From Xiphophorus maculatus (lineage: Eukaryota > Chordata > Actinopteri > Cyprinodontiformes > Poeciliidae): a stretch of DNA of 64,000 nucleotides. Below the pieces are notes generated by a model. The model was not told the DNA's origin. It searched no databases and saw only the letters and a list, made by a program, of their open reading frames with translations. A program made the position numbers and the translations under genes. The stretch spans positions 2,344,501 through 2,408,500 of the forward strand of contig NC_036447.1 of assembly GCF_002775205.1 (NCBI RefSeq). The letters are read 5' to 3'. Shown here piece by piece: positions 44,872-55,862 of the stretch. How positions within the stretch are numbered: the first letter of the stretch is position 1; each line of letters begins with the position of its first letter.

Positions 44872-47800
44872 TCACTTCTTCGGCCGGAAGTAGAGCTTCT
44901 TGGTGAGCATCGAAGCGAAGCACGGTACCTGTTTTTTGCCAATTGCGCTGCGGTCATTGCAGTTCCCGACTCGGCGCATCGAGACCATTCTGTTGACCAG
45001 CGTGAGCAGCTGCGTGAACTCCAGCGAGCTGCCGTACATCTTGAGTAACTCACACAGATCCTGGATGTACCACGAGCCGTTGATGGTCTCCCTGTGGGAG
45101 TAGTAACCTGAAAACCAAAGCGGGAGCAAAATTTCCTAATGTAAACAATAACATTCAACTGTAAGAAAGCAACAGTGCTACTTTTGACCTGACCACGCCC
45201 CTCAGTGCTTTTTGGCTCCGCCCACTTTGTTGGATTTTTCTACATTTGTTTAGGGGGCGGGGCTTATGCTTTCACAGGGGGGTTAGTTACACTTTGACTC
45301 ATCATTGTCCATTTTAGGCAACATTTCTTTTAGTTTATTTTACATTACTTAGCTTCTTTTAAGATCCACTGGCTCATTACTTAATAAGGATTTAACTGAA
45401 GTGCCAAAAAAATATTTTTATTTTAAATATTTATCTGCATTTGCCTTTTTAAAGACAAAGTGTTGTCAATAATTTCTTCCAATAAAACACAACTACCTTG
45501 TCATATTTAAAACTCTCTTGTCAACTTTGAACATTTCTGAACATGGCGGGCTGCAGTTGGACTGAGCTTGCGCCGCCGTCACCGGCGCCGGAAATGGAAA
45601 GTTTTCTGAACATAACGCGGACGGCTCACCTTCAGCAACAGAGTAACACATGATGAAATCGGCGCCGGCAGGGAGGGTGTGGATGGCGCAGGCGTCCACC
45701 ACCGTCTCATTTGTCTTCACGTCGTTGTCCACGGCGTCGCAGGGCGTCACGGGAACGTCATGCTGTTCCCCACGGCAAGCCTTCACACATGGAAACATTC
45801 AGACCTTCTGCTGTTTCCTAAACCCAAAGGTTTCACTGCCATGTTTCTACCTGCACAACAAAGATCTTGGGTTTTCCGACGAGGCTCTGGCACTTGTCTC
45901 CTTTGAACATGGCGGTGATGTCCTGGATGCTGATCTTGCCGTCGTATGCGTAGACGTGATCGTTCTCGCCGTGGCTAAGGAAGGCGAGCAGGAAGCAGTC
46001 GGCGTCTGAGTGATCGTCTTCGGCAGCTGGAGGAACAAAATGAAGGTTTGATCAGCAGCTAAAGATCATTTCACATCAAGAGAATACTCCTTCCTTCGTC
46101 CAACAATTAGGGTGCATTCACACCAGCCCAGTTTAGTCCACTTTAATCAAACTCCGGTCCATTTGTCTAGAAAGGCAGATCAAACGATTAGAAATAATCG
46201 TTTGATCTGCCTACAAACCCCTGGCTCACATATAGTTCTGTATGTGAGCACCAAGTGGACCGGACTCGGTCCAAAAGCAGGAAGTGGACTACAGCGCAGG
46301 GCATGTGGTTATTGCTGCAGCGCCCCAACAGGCGAGGAGGGGAACAGGTTTTTTATTTAGTTTGGATCGTTTCACTTGGTGAAATCAAACTGTACCAGCT
46401 GAAAACGTAACAAATGTTGCAACTTTGGTGTCCAATCGAATCAGGTCTAACGGACCATCAGGGGTGAAAACATCCTTAAAGCTGCAGTAACTTTTATAAA
46501 AGAATTCGTTAAAAGCGTCACCATGTCATGAAAGTTCATCAGAACAGGTCGCTCTCCTCTGCCTGCTCTCTGACCTGAAGAAACGCCGGACCACTTCCGA
46601 CCAAAAACAACCAATCACAGCCTCCTGGTTCTGATTGGTTGTTTCCAGTTAGAACTGGGAGAACTGGAGAAGGTAGAGGAGTTTGATTTTTTTCACAGAT
46701 TATGTGTCTCATCAACAAAAACATAAAAAATAAACATTTTTAATAAAGGTTACTGCAGCTTTAAATACTTTTATATTTAAAACAAGGAAATAAACTATAT
46801 ATTCTGATAGACAGAAGGTTCCAGTACCTTCATGGATTTTTTCCAGGACGTCCACCAGTTTGTAGTCGTCATAACTCCTGACATCAAAGTTCAGCTCCAG
46901 CAGTCTGGAGAGACAGAATGAGCTCAGATAAAGCTGCTGCGCCTGAGCGGCCGGTTCTTCCTGCTTCAGGAAAACAAACCTCCTCTCTAAGTTGTGGCGG
47001 TCGGCGTTGGTCCCGTTTCTGGTGTTCAGGCCCAGGCGCCAGAAGAAACGCTCCTGGTTGAAGATGAGAGCGACGCCTCGCCGCTTTCTGGTCATCCTGT
47101 ATTCCTCCGCAGGATCCAAAACGACGGGGCTGCTGCACAACGAAACATCAGCACATGAACGATTAATCAGACTGAAAATGATGACTATTGAAATAATCGT
47201 CAACTAATATAGTAATCAATTAATCATTAACTGGATATGCTGACTAAAAATAAGGCCATTTTCTAAAATAATAACACACTCAGGGCAGTAAATAAGCCAA
47301 AACAATATGTAGCTTTTGCATTATTAAAAAAAGTCAAGAAATAAAAGTCAAGATCACGAGAATAAAGTCGTACAAGAATAAAGTCATATGATGAAGTGGC
47401 AACATCATCACATTCTCATAATACTACAAATTTATTCTCATAATTAAATATTCTTATCATTATTTTATTTATTATTTTCTCTAATACTCCATGGAACTAC
47501 ACAGAACTCCTCTAGAGGCAGTTTTAGCTTTACCCGCTTTAAATTATGTAAAAAAAAATAAAATAAAAACCTCTTAAACTCCTTCAGCTCCTTAATCATT
47601 AATTGCTTCATCAGAATAACAGATCAGCCTTTCACTGTATTCATGCTGAGGTCAGCAGAAAGGCCTGAGCTTTCCACATCTTGAATTATTTGTTTGTATT
47701 TTTATGCATTTCTAGTGTTGTATAAAATAAGCTGAAGTGGTTAAATAAAAAATCAGCCAATTCCTTTAAAACTTACTGTCAGAATAATCAATAGAATAAA

Positions 47801-49460
47801 TTGATCACTAAAATAATCGTTAATTGAATGTTGTTAATCTGCAGGTGACAGAAACACAGAATAAAAAGTGATTACCTTCTGAAGAAACCATCCGTCTCCG
47901 TTAAACTCTCTGCAGACGCTGCAGAACGAAAAGACATTTCTAAATCAATAACACTCAAAAGGCAAAAGAAAAAAGAAAAGAAAGAAAAGTCGACTCGACT
48001 CCAGTCACACCCTGCTGACTGGCCTCCCAGTCTGTGCTGGGAAAACGCTGCAGATCCACAGCGAGTCTTTAATCTGTCGCTGGGATTATTCAGCTCATTA
48101 TACATGAAAGAAACTAAATAATGAAATGATGCAGGAGTCATTTTGGCCAAAACTACCCAAAATTATTCTTCTTCTTTCCTCCAGTCGTTCCCGTTTCTAC
48201 GAGGTCGGCTGCTTGGCTCAATCACAAACATCCGACTTTATAATCTCAGAGGTAAGAAAACAGACAACATCCAACTTTTAAACAGGACAAATTGTTCTAG
48301 AAATTTGTGAGTTTTTGGTGAAAATTTGCTTTTCTTTTTATCTACAGTGGCCTAAATACTGCCAACAATTTTATTATTATTATTATTATTATAAAGTTTC
48401 CAGTGAATCTTCTAATCAAAGCTTAAGCATCTTCAGTCAGAGGCTTCTTCAGATCTGCTGTAATACAGACTGCTACAGGAGATCTTTCCTGCCTACAGCC
48501 ATCAGTATCTACAACTCTGAAGAAACTTGGATGATATTAATTACAGTATTTAGTTTCCCTTTCGATAAATAAAGTATTTTTGAATTCAATCAATCAATTA
48601 TTAAAAAAAACAAAACAAATACATTTATTGATTAATGTTTTTGCACTATGATGTGGTTTTTCAGCCTTATAAAAATGTATTCATTTGTTATTTAATCAAC
48701 ACAAAATCGACAAAGATTTGCACACATCTGTAGTGGAAAGGCAGCTTGATAAAAAAAAAACAGAAAGCAGCTGTGTTTTCACACTCATGCATGTTTTTGC
48801 ACGTCTCCTGCTGCAGGCTGGTGACTTCAGCAGCATTTATTACAGCTAAACATTCAGGTGCTTGGTTTTTCCTATGTTGCAATAAACAGAGATACTTAAA
48901 CCACAGAGTACACAGAATCAGGATTTACTGGGCTAGCATTTCATTTTTAGTGAGTTAAAGATGAAAGTGATCTGCATGGCTGCACAGATTTAGCTCAACG
49001 TGAGAAAAAGTAAAAACAGAAAACTGCTTTAATAAATATGTGCAGTTTTCTGCAGTATATGTTGTTGGTATGTTAAAATATCCATTTAGTTTGGTCATAA
49101 ATGATTTCGGCACCATAAAAACTCTTCTGAAAGTCTGATAAAATACTTCATACTCTGTGAAATGCACTAATATGTCATCATTTTTATAATAATAAAAAGT
49201 TTTTATTATAGTAATAAAAAATCAGCCAAGTTTAATAAAAGTGAATTGATGTGATGTTTTAGTTTTGCTTTTATTTTTAAAGAAGATCATTCATGTAGAG
49301 GTTACTCACCCACACTGTCAGTGGCTGTGGACGCGCTTCCTGGACAGGAAGGAGAAACAAATCTCAGAAAAATGATTTACATTCCTAAACCTGTTTAACA
49401 AGCTGCAACACGACACCCACTGAGAAGGAAAAAAAGCATTTCAAAAAAATAAAACTATAA

Positions 49461-49533
<73 letters not shown>

Positions 49534-49760
49534 CAAAAAAAAGAAGCTATTTCTATGACTGGAGTTTTATAACATGCTGAGATGAACTGAAACGTGAAAC
49601 ACAGTAAACATCTGGGAACAGATTAGAAACGAAAATGTATCGCAGTTCAGTTCAGTTGTTCTTGTGACTTTAACTGTTGAGGTTTTTTTTAGATAGTTTC
49701 AGATTTAAAACATAAACATGTAATAAAGTTGTTCTTTTTACCTGCAACGTCACCTGACAT
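44872..49760 (-). CDS. casp6: Caspase-6, executioner cysteine protease
   Basis: Eight coding exons join in frame into 294 residues (human 293), in transcript order: 49,760-49,742; 49,339-49,310; 47,918-47,876; 47,132-46,980; 46,904-46,828; 46,026-45,851; 45,780-45,630; 45,107-44,872. The catalytic pair is His126 (S-H-G-E) and Cys168 (Q-A-C-R-G-E). Activation sites are where expected: T-E-T-D26 at the end of the prodomain and T-V-V-D195 between large and small subunits. The C-terminal [16 protein letters not shown] block is diagnostic for caspase-6. The enzyme cleaves lamins and other substrates after V-E-I-D-type sequences during apoptosis, in cytosol and nucleus. The prodomain is encoded by three tiny exons, and the intron at 46,905-46,979 is only 75 bases. 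The acceptor before the active-site exon is AAG, not CAG. Confidence 0.96.
46110..46440. mobile_element. Foldback-family relative in casp6 intron, with a perfect hairpin
   Basis: Words such as AACTCCGGTCC, AGGAAGTGGACTACAGCGCAGG and TGTATGTGAGCACC follow the family seen at 13,800. Its centre is an 18-base perfect stem with a four-base loop at 46,173-46,212 (arm AGGCAGATCAAACGATTA). Confidence 0.65.
46480..46760. mobile_element. TTAA-target MITE in casp6 intron
   Basis: TTAA at 46,476-46,479 and 46,761-46,764 bounds an element with ends AGCTGCAGTAACTTTTAT and ATAAAGGTTACTGCAGCT, which are inverted copies with one base inserted. A related, more decayed element lies in pla2g12a at 51,868. It does not code for protein. 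Confidence 0.82.
47150..47830. mobile_element. Decayed hAT-like MITE related to 39,465
   Basis: AACGATTAATCAG...TATTGAAATAATCGTCAACTA at the left and AGAATAATCAATAGAATAAATTG...AATAATCGTTAATTG at the right match the interior near both ends of the element at 39,465-39,886. Clear ends and a target duplication are lost. It occupies the casp6 intron between the third and fourth coding exons. Confidence 0.5.
48360..48395. repeat. (TTA)n run in casp6 intron
   Basis: About ten TTA units with minor variation, in the 1.4 kb intron after coding exon 2. Confidence 0.85.
49463..49533. repeat. (TAA)n microsatellite
   Basis: About 23 uninterrupted ATA/TAA triplets in the first casp6 intron. Confidence 0.95.
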
Positions 49761-49960
49761 GTTGACTCTTCGTCTTGGCTCGGAGTGGAAAATTGGAAGC
49801 TGCTTCCTTAAAACAACCAGCAAAACTAGCTGACACTTAGTCCCGCCCCCGCGATGTGATTGGCTGGAAATTGAAACCGGAGAGAACGATTGGTTGTCTT
49901 GAATTAAAAAGGAAGAAGTTTACGGAAACGACTGGCGAAATCGAACAAGGCGTTTTACGG
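49761..49960 (-). promoter_or_regulatory. casp6: casp6 promoter region
   Basis: Upstream of the start codon (higher coordinates) lie a GC box CCCGCCCCC (49,842-49,850) and GATTGGCTGG (49,858-49,867), which is an inverted CCAAT box for the minus-strand gene. No TATA box is apparent. Confidence 0.5.
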
Positions 49961-50029
49961 ATGTTATGAATCTATCAGCTCGCAGGAGCTTAAAGATTGT
50001 AATCAGTTCACTTTACACGTCACTCCATA

Positions 50030-50810
50030 TGTCCACTCAGTTAAAGCAGGGGTGTCCAAAGCGTGGTTCAGGGGCCAAATTGTGGCAATTTAACTGACTT
50101 TGTGAGACCAAGAATGCAAGATATTTGGCCAGCAATACAGCAAGTTTTTTTTTAATTTGGAAACTTAATATATAAAATATTTGGTGGAATGCAAAAGTTT
50201 TTATATTTTAATAGTCATGCCCTTTTTATTGTATTTACCCAACAGTGGGACAGGGTCACTGATTTTTTGATTTCCACGGAAGCACAAAGCAAAAAAGAAT
50301 GAAACACAAAAACAGGACAATATTTAATTATTTAATATGTTAAATGAGCCTTTGGCTGATTTCTATATGTTTTTCCTGATTGATCTTTGATTTTCTGTTC
50401 ATTTGCTATTATTTTGTTCAAAATAAAGGGAAAAAAAATCTGAAAAAAGTATTTCTTTTGCCTTAAATGTCTTATTCTGTCCCCCACCTATCATTAGTGG
50501 GGGACAGAATAAGAATAAATTTATTTAGTATCATAATTAGTGTTTCTAATTAATTTGACCATTGACCCTAGGATAAGTTCACAGGGATTACAAGAACGTT
50601 GAGATTAGCATCATGTGAGAATAATCCAGAATAAAAAGCGACACTGTTTGTTATAAGATATTGCAGAACATTGTTGTGTGCTTTATTGCTGACCTTTGAA
50701 CTCTGTAAAACCCTTTTTACTGTTTGTTAAAATGTTGTGTCCAGTCAAAACATGAATGAAACCAGTTTCCATTTCATCACAGAAACCTGTGGATTTACAA
50801 CAATACATAT
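50030..50810. other. Spacer between casp6 and pla2g12a
   Basis: AT-rich non-coding DNA. The only structure recognised is the 17-base-stem hairpin at 50,471-50,513. Confidence 0.6.
50471..50513. repeat. Perfect 17-base inverted repeat with nine-base loop
   Basis: CTTATTCTGTCCCCCAC (50,471-50,487) is matched exactly by its complement at 50,497-50,513, separated by CTATCATTA. It lies about 490 bases past the pla2g12a stop codon on the minus strand. Confidence 0.9.
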
Positions 50811-51002
50811 ATAAATAGTGGATCGCAAAGGGACAAATATTAGCTACCACCTACAAGAAAAATTGTTTATGTTACATTCACTTTGCATTGCAGTGTTTAA
50901 TTTTAGCCAAAGAGGCTACATCCCTGAGAAAAATCTACATGTTTTCAGAAAAGTTTATTTATCCGGCGTCCGAATTTCAGAGTCTGTTTGTCTGCAGCGC
51001 CG

Positions 51003-54000
51003 TCAGAGCTCCTTCTTCACCTCGTACTGGCACACGCAGGCCTCCCGCTGGCTGTCCAGGTACGGCTTGCAGCCCAGGTGCATGACGGCGTCAAAGAGGA
51101 GCTTGACTGCAGACTCGCATGCTGCGAAGGGTTGAAGAGCAGAAAAACAAGCAGGAAGATCAGCAAAACATTCAGGATAAGTGTATTAAATATATAAATA
51201 CTTCTTTGAATAGTTTGAAATATGTTTTAACAACAAAAGAACATCTGGCTGCTCAGGAGTAAAACCTTAAATAATGACGGTTAGATTTGAATTTCAGCTC
51301 ATAAGAGCCTGATGACATTTAAAATAAAGCTTTGGCTCCATCTAGTGGACAATATGTGTCAAAACTTTAACCTGCAGCTTTCAGTTTTACCTCCTATGGC
51401 AACAAGAAATAAATAAGTTTGAACATTTATTATAAAGTTTCTACAAATGTTATTATAGCTGCACGATGGAATAAAATACAATAAATAAATAAATAGTTTT
51501 GTTTGAGTCACTCCTGCTATTAAGTTAAAGTGACTTGATTTATGTTAAAACATTCACAGCAGAAATCTAAAAAAAAATCCAGTTTTTCTTTTCACATGAT
51601 CACAAAAAAACTGGATTATCTGAAGTTTTCAAGAAAAAAAATTATTAGAATAAAAAAAAGATGTGATTTAAAAAAAACATGCCCCTTAATTGTGTGATAT
51701 TAACTAAACTTTTTACCTCAAAATGATTAAAAATTATATTATATATAGTTATATATTATAAAATGGTCTTTGTAAATAAGAAAAAAAACAACATGACAGA
51801 GATGTAAATCTCCACCAGAAAACTGGAAAAGTCATAAGTTTGCAAGAAAAAAATGTTCACATTTAAAGCTGCAGTATGTAACTTTTATTTAAAAATAAAT
51901 CTTTTTTTTTTTAACATATTTGTTGAAACTATCACCATGTCATAAAACAAGTAATGAAACAAATAATCTGTGCCTTCTCTCAGTGCTAACCAGAAACAAC
52001 AAATCAGAGCCAGGAGGCGGGTCTTAGCGCTGACAATCACCCACAGCAGATCCTGTTATGAATGCTAAGGCTAGTTAGCAAGGACAGCTCATAAATAATT
52101 TTCTCAACTAAGTTGTTTCTTCACCATTAGGACATTTTGTAGTAAGTACATGAGGGTAATTGGCAGCAATAAGACCCGCCTCCTGGCTCTGCTTCGCTTG
52201 GAGTGAGCGGTGCATGTCTTCAAGGAGCAGGTGGAAGAAATCAATGTTTTCACAGATTATCTGTTTCATCACCTGTCACAAGATGGCAACTGTTTTAACA
52301 CATATGTAAAAACAAAAACAAACACTTTTATAAACGTTACAAACGGGAGCTTTAGGTTTTCTGATGGCGGCAGAAGGCGACCTCCAGGTCGACCTCTTAC
52401 CCTGGACCGTCTGGGCCAATCCCAGAGTCCTTTGCACGTTCCTGCAGATGGTCTCCAGGCAGTCCTGGAACTGATCGTCGCAGTCGTGCTTCAGGCGGCC
52501 GCAGGAGTCGTAGCAGCGGTCGTGCTGGTTGCAGCATTTGGTCATGGACGGGATTCCCAGGTCGAACTGGAAACGACAGGACGGTGACTGGGTTTACTGG
52601 ACTCACAGGAAAACAAAGCGTATTTACCAAAACTGAAGCAGATTACATGAAATCCAAAAAGCGGGGAGCCGCATCCGTTGGGTGGAGGGTGCCTGTAGCC
52701 GGGACGAGGCATCGGCTTGAATCCTGACAGACAGAAGGAGGAAAGCTGCTGCGCTGAGATGAGACACTGGAATAAATTCACTTTTCAATATTTCTCTTAC
52801 TTACTGATAGAATTTCTTCAAATCCTAATCACTGTCTTTACGATGCCATGGTAAAGAATAATGTGGATTTTTTTTGTTCCCTTGTCCTGACTGACACCTT
52901 TGATCTACAAAATTCTTTTACTGTTTTCTGTCTTTAACCCCGAGGTGTCCAGATCTTTTTGGTAATTTGAAAATATTCAAGAGATGGGCATAATCTTCCC
53001 CCAATTAAAACTGCTAAATAATTTTATTATTAATTATTCTTATTTACTTTTTCAAAAATAAATCAGACATTGCAATATTTTAAGGGAAAGTAAAGTAAAA
53101 CTTATTTTAGATCCAAAAAACACTGCATTGTAAAACGGTCATTATGGAGAAAAAAAGGAAAACATTTCTGACAAAAAAATTCTGAAATTTTGAGATTAAG
53201 CTCAGAAATTTTCTAGAAAAAAAAAAATAATATCTGAGTTTCAGAAGTTGAAGATTTCCATTTTTTCTCAGATTAATCTCAACATTTCTGAGGGTTTTTT
53301 TTTCTCTAAATTTTTACTTTTGAAGCTTAGAAATGTCCTTGTTTTATCTAGAACATTTCTGGGATTAATCTAAAAAATTAAAGTTTTTTTCTCGCCAATT
53401 TTTGTTTTTTGTAGCTCAGAAATTTCCACGTTTCTTCTACAAAATGTCTCGGATTAATATAAAAGATTCTGAGTTTCCTGGCAGAAATTTACTCTTTTTT
53501 TTTTTTTTACAATGACTTTAAATCATAATTATAGAAAAAAAAACACCTCAGATGTTTACATTAATAAAAATAATGTCCAGATTCACACAAAATGATTCCA
53601 AGAGCCGCAAAGACTGAAAGGTGTTGGACTCATTTTGTTTTCTAGCAACGCACAAAGCGTTGAGTTGGGTTTTCAAACATGAGCTTAATTATGGATCGGC
53701 ACAACATCCGAGGGAAGGAGAAACTTGACGGACAGGAAAATACTGGGAGAGTTTGGGAGATTAGATTTTCTATCTTACTGTATCGGGGGAAACAAAAGTA
53801 TTGCTTTCTGCAAACAGTCTCAAGTTGTTTTTTGGTTTGCAGAAATTGTTGCTTTGGAACAAACCAAACTTTGTTGATGTCACCCGACATCCAGGTTTCA
53901 GCTCCCTCATTATTTTATGTGTTTTGAACTCTTTTAAACAAAACAGTCGTAACTGGTTTAACACCAAAGAAAAATGGCGGTGAAGTCCTCAGACTCACCA

Positions 54001-54230
54001 TCGCTGCATGAGTACCGACAGAGTCCGTCATCCCCGCCGAACAGGTCCAGCGCTACGTTCAGGTACGTGTCGATCTTGTGAATCCCGTTCCGGATGGTTC
54101 TCAGAGTCATCCTCCAGTCCGGGGTCTCCGGTTCTTCCTCACAGGCAGAAACATCTGGGAAAAGCCCGCAGCAGCAGAGCAGACCGAGCAGCAGAACCGG
54201 GACGGACAGCAGCGCACCTGGACCCATCAT
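51003..54230 (-). CDS. pla2g12a: Group XIIA secretory phospholipase A2
   Basis: Four exons join in frame into 197 residues (human 189), in transcript order: 54,230-53,999; 52,723-52,647; 52,566-52,401; 51,121-51,003. The first of two adjacent ATGs is used. A leucine-rich signal peptide (about residues 1-28) precedes the mature cysteine-rich protein. The active site is C-C-N-Q-H-D-R-C with His118 and Asp119. The calcium loop is the unusual N-G-C-G-S-P form that sets group XII apart from classical secreted PLA2s. The 'T-I-R-N-G-I-H-K-I-D-T-Y-L-N' stretch near the N-terminus is specific for PLA2G12A. The protein is secreted, hydrolyses glycerophospholipids weakly, and its neighbours are those of the mammalian locus. 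C-terminal residues E-V-K-K-E-L end it. No defect is seen. Confidence 0.96.
51868..52352. mobile_element. Decayed TTAA-target MITE in pla2g12a intron 3
   Basis: The left end TTTAAAGCTGCAGTATGTAA with CTTTTATTTAAAAATAAATC resembles the left end at 46,480. The right end ACTTTTATAAACGTTACAAA followed by CGGGAGCTTTAGG is a decayed inverse. It shares the interior words 'TATCACCATGTCATAAAA' and 'CCAATCA'-type blocks with the casp6 copy. It ends about 50 bases before the third exon's donor. Confidence 0.6.
53000..53640. other. AT-rich pla2g12a intron 1 sequence with runs of AAATTTCTGAGATT-type words
   Basis: Repeated drifted words such as TTTCTGAGATTAA, CTCAGAAATTT and TTTTTTCTC occur on both strands, much as at 14,450-14,530, 54,590-54,860 and 62,940-63,440. 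This looks like an old simple or satellite-like repeat rather than a gene. Confidence 0.5.
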
Positions 54231-54420
54231 GCCAGCTGAAGTTCTGCCTGACCTCCCGCTGTCATGACATGTCATGTCTGACATGTTTTAGCTAAAAACA
54301 TACCAGCGATCAGACAATTATCAGTTGTAACATTACTTCCGGGTTTCCAATGTCACGTGATCCTGGACAAACAATGTCGTCACTTTTGGGAATCGTCACA
54401 GAGGATCCGTCTTGAATCAG
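54231..54420 (-). promoter_or_regulatory. pla2g12a: pla2g12a promoter with E-box and ETS-type site
   Basis: Upstream of the start codon lie ACTTCCGGG (54,335-54,343; ETS-type on either strand), TTCCAATG (a CCAAT core) and GTCACGTGATC (54,353-54,363), which contains the palindromic E-box CACGTG. No TATA box is seen. Confidence 0.5.
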
Positions 54421-54439
54421 AGTAACGTTTTTAACAGTA

Positions 54440-55290
54440 AAGGTTGTTACTAGTTATTAATGAACTACATTACCCACAGTTCACAGCGGCGCAAAAATCC
54501 TGACGTTTAACCATCAAAGTACAGAAGATGATTATTAGGGGTTTAGAGTTTATATCGCAGAAATCCGAGGAAAACAAGAATAAAGACACAAATTAAAAAT
54601 AAAAAAATATGAATTTAGTCAGAATTAAAATGATTAAAAAGTCAAAATTCTGAGATTAAAGCCAGACGTCTAAAGAAACTGAGTTCTGAAATTAGTCAGA
54701 ACTCCAATTAAAGGCAAATTTGAGAAAAAAAGTCAGAATTCTGAGAAAAAATAGGTTAGGAATCTGAAATTAGAATTCATTATAAAAATTCTAAATTTTC
54801 AGATTAACGCTAGAAATCTGAGGGAAAAAAATAATTCTGAGAAAAGGAGAAAATTCAGACTTCCCATCCATCCCAGAACTCTAATCCAAATAACTTAATG
54901 CTAAAGATGAGGAAAAGAAGCGTTAGCTTTAAAATGCAGGTTTATGACTTTAATATATTTAATCAAAACATCTCCTATCAGCTTCCTCCACCTGCAAAAT
55001 TTAAAATATTCCAGGTAAAATTTTGTTTCTGTGTAAAAACTGTGCTACAGCACCCCCTGCTGGATGGATGTCACATTGAAAATTCACACTCATTGGTTTT
55101 AGCTTTTGAGAAATTTGACTTTAGTCCCAATGATAAACATAGCTTTATAAAAATGCTTCTTAGTATCCTTATTAACCTCGAGGAATCCAATCATTTGCAG
55201 AAAAAAACTATCCCTGCTAATCAAACTCCAGGAAAATCCACACAGATATAGAAGCAGAGAACACTGTAAATCCAGACTACAGTACCAGTT
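54440..55290. other. Spacer between pla2g12a and dnajb14
   Basis: AT-rich with many short words of GAAATTCTGAGA type. A plus-strand frame at 54,898-55,251 has no recognisable domain and is not called. Confidence 0.5.
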
Positions 55291-55294
55291 TGAC

Positions 55295-55300
55295 TTTATT
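55295..55300 (-). terminator. dnajb14: Probable polyadenylation signal of dnajb14
   Basis: TTTATT on the plus strand is AATAAA for the minus-strand transcript, about 560 bases after the stop codon. It would give a 3' untranslated region of roughly 580 bases. Confidence 0.55.
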
Positions 55301-55862
55301 TAAATGATCAGGCCAGCACTGCAGAGAAAATCAGTTTCTTCTACAGTTACTTAAATATGTGCCAAAACTTTTAAACATTCAAAAATGAAAGTGTACAACC
55401 ATTAATGGATGAAGATGTTGATGTGCACCGATTTCCACTTTTAACCTGAATTCAATTTTGCAGAAGAAAATCCAAATAATTAATTTTCTCCACAAAAAAA
55501 CAAAACAAAAAAAACCATCCAGACTCTGTTGCTCCTTCATGATATGGATGTCAGTGAATAACTTCTCAGAAACGATGCCGAAATCTCACCGTTAAATCTA
55601 CAGCCAGGCGTCCGGGTCCCTCTGGCTCAATAAAAATAAGTCTGGTCTAAGTATTGGTCGGTGTGCAGACCAGTTCGTTACGATGCAACAAGGCGATTCC
55701 TGGGATCAGGCTGGAATGAGGAGGAGGAAGAGCCGTTCGCAAACAATAAGACGCTTTTTAACCTTAAATAATTTAATAATCTTTTGCTCCTATCGTAAAG
55801 CCTCTCTGTTTAAAAAAAAACAAACTTATACATCTATTCATATATTCACATTTTCTACAATC

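Noticed and set aside
46905-46979. Reading straight through from coding exon 4 to exon 5 of casp6 as one exon
   Set aside because: The frame stays open, but it would add 25 residues absent from caspase-6 between N-L-E-R-R and L-L-E-L-N-F. GT and CAG borders fit a 75-base intron.
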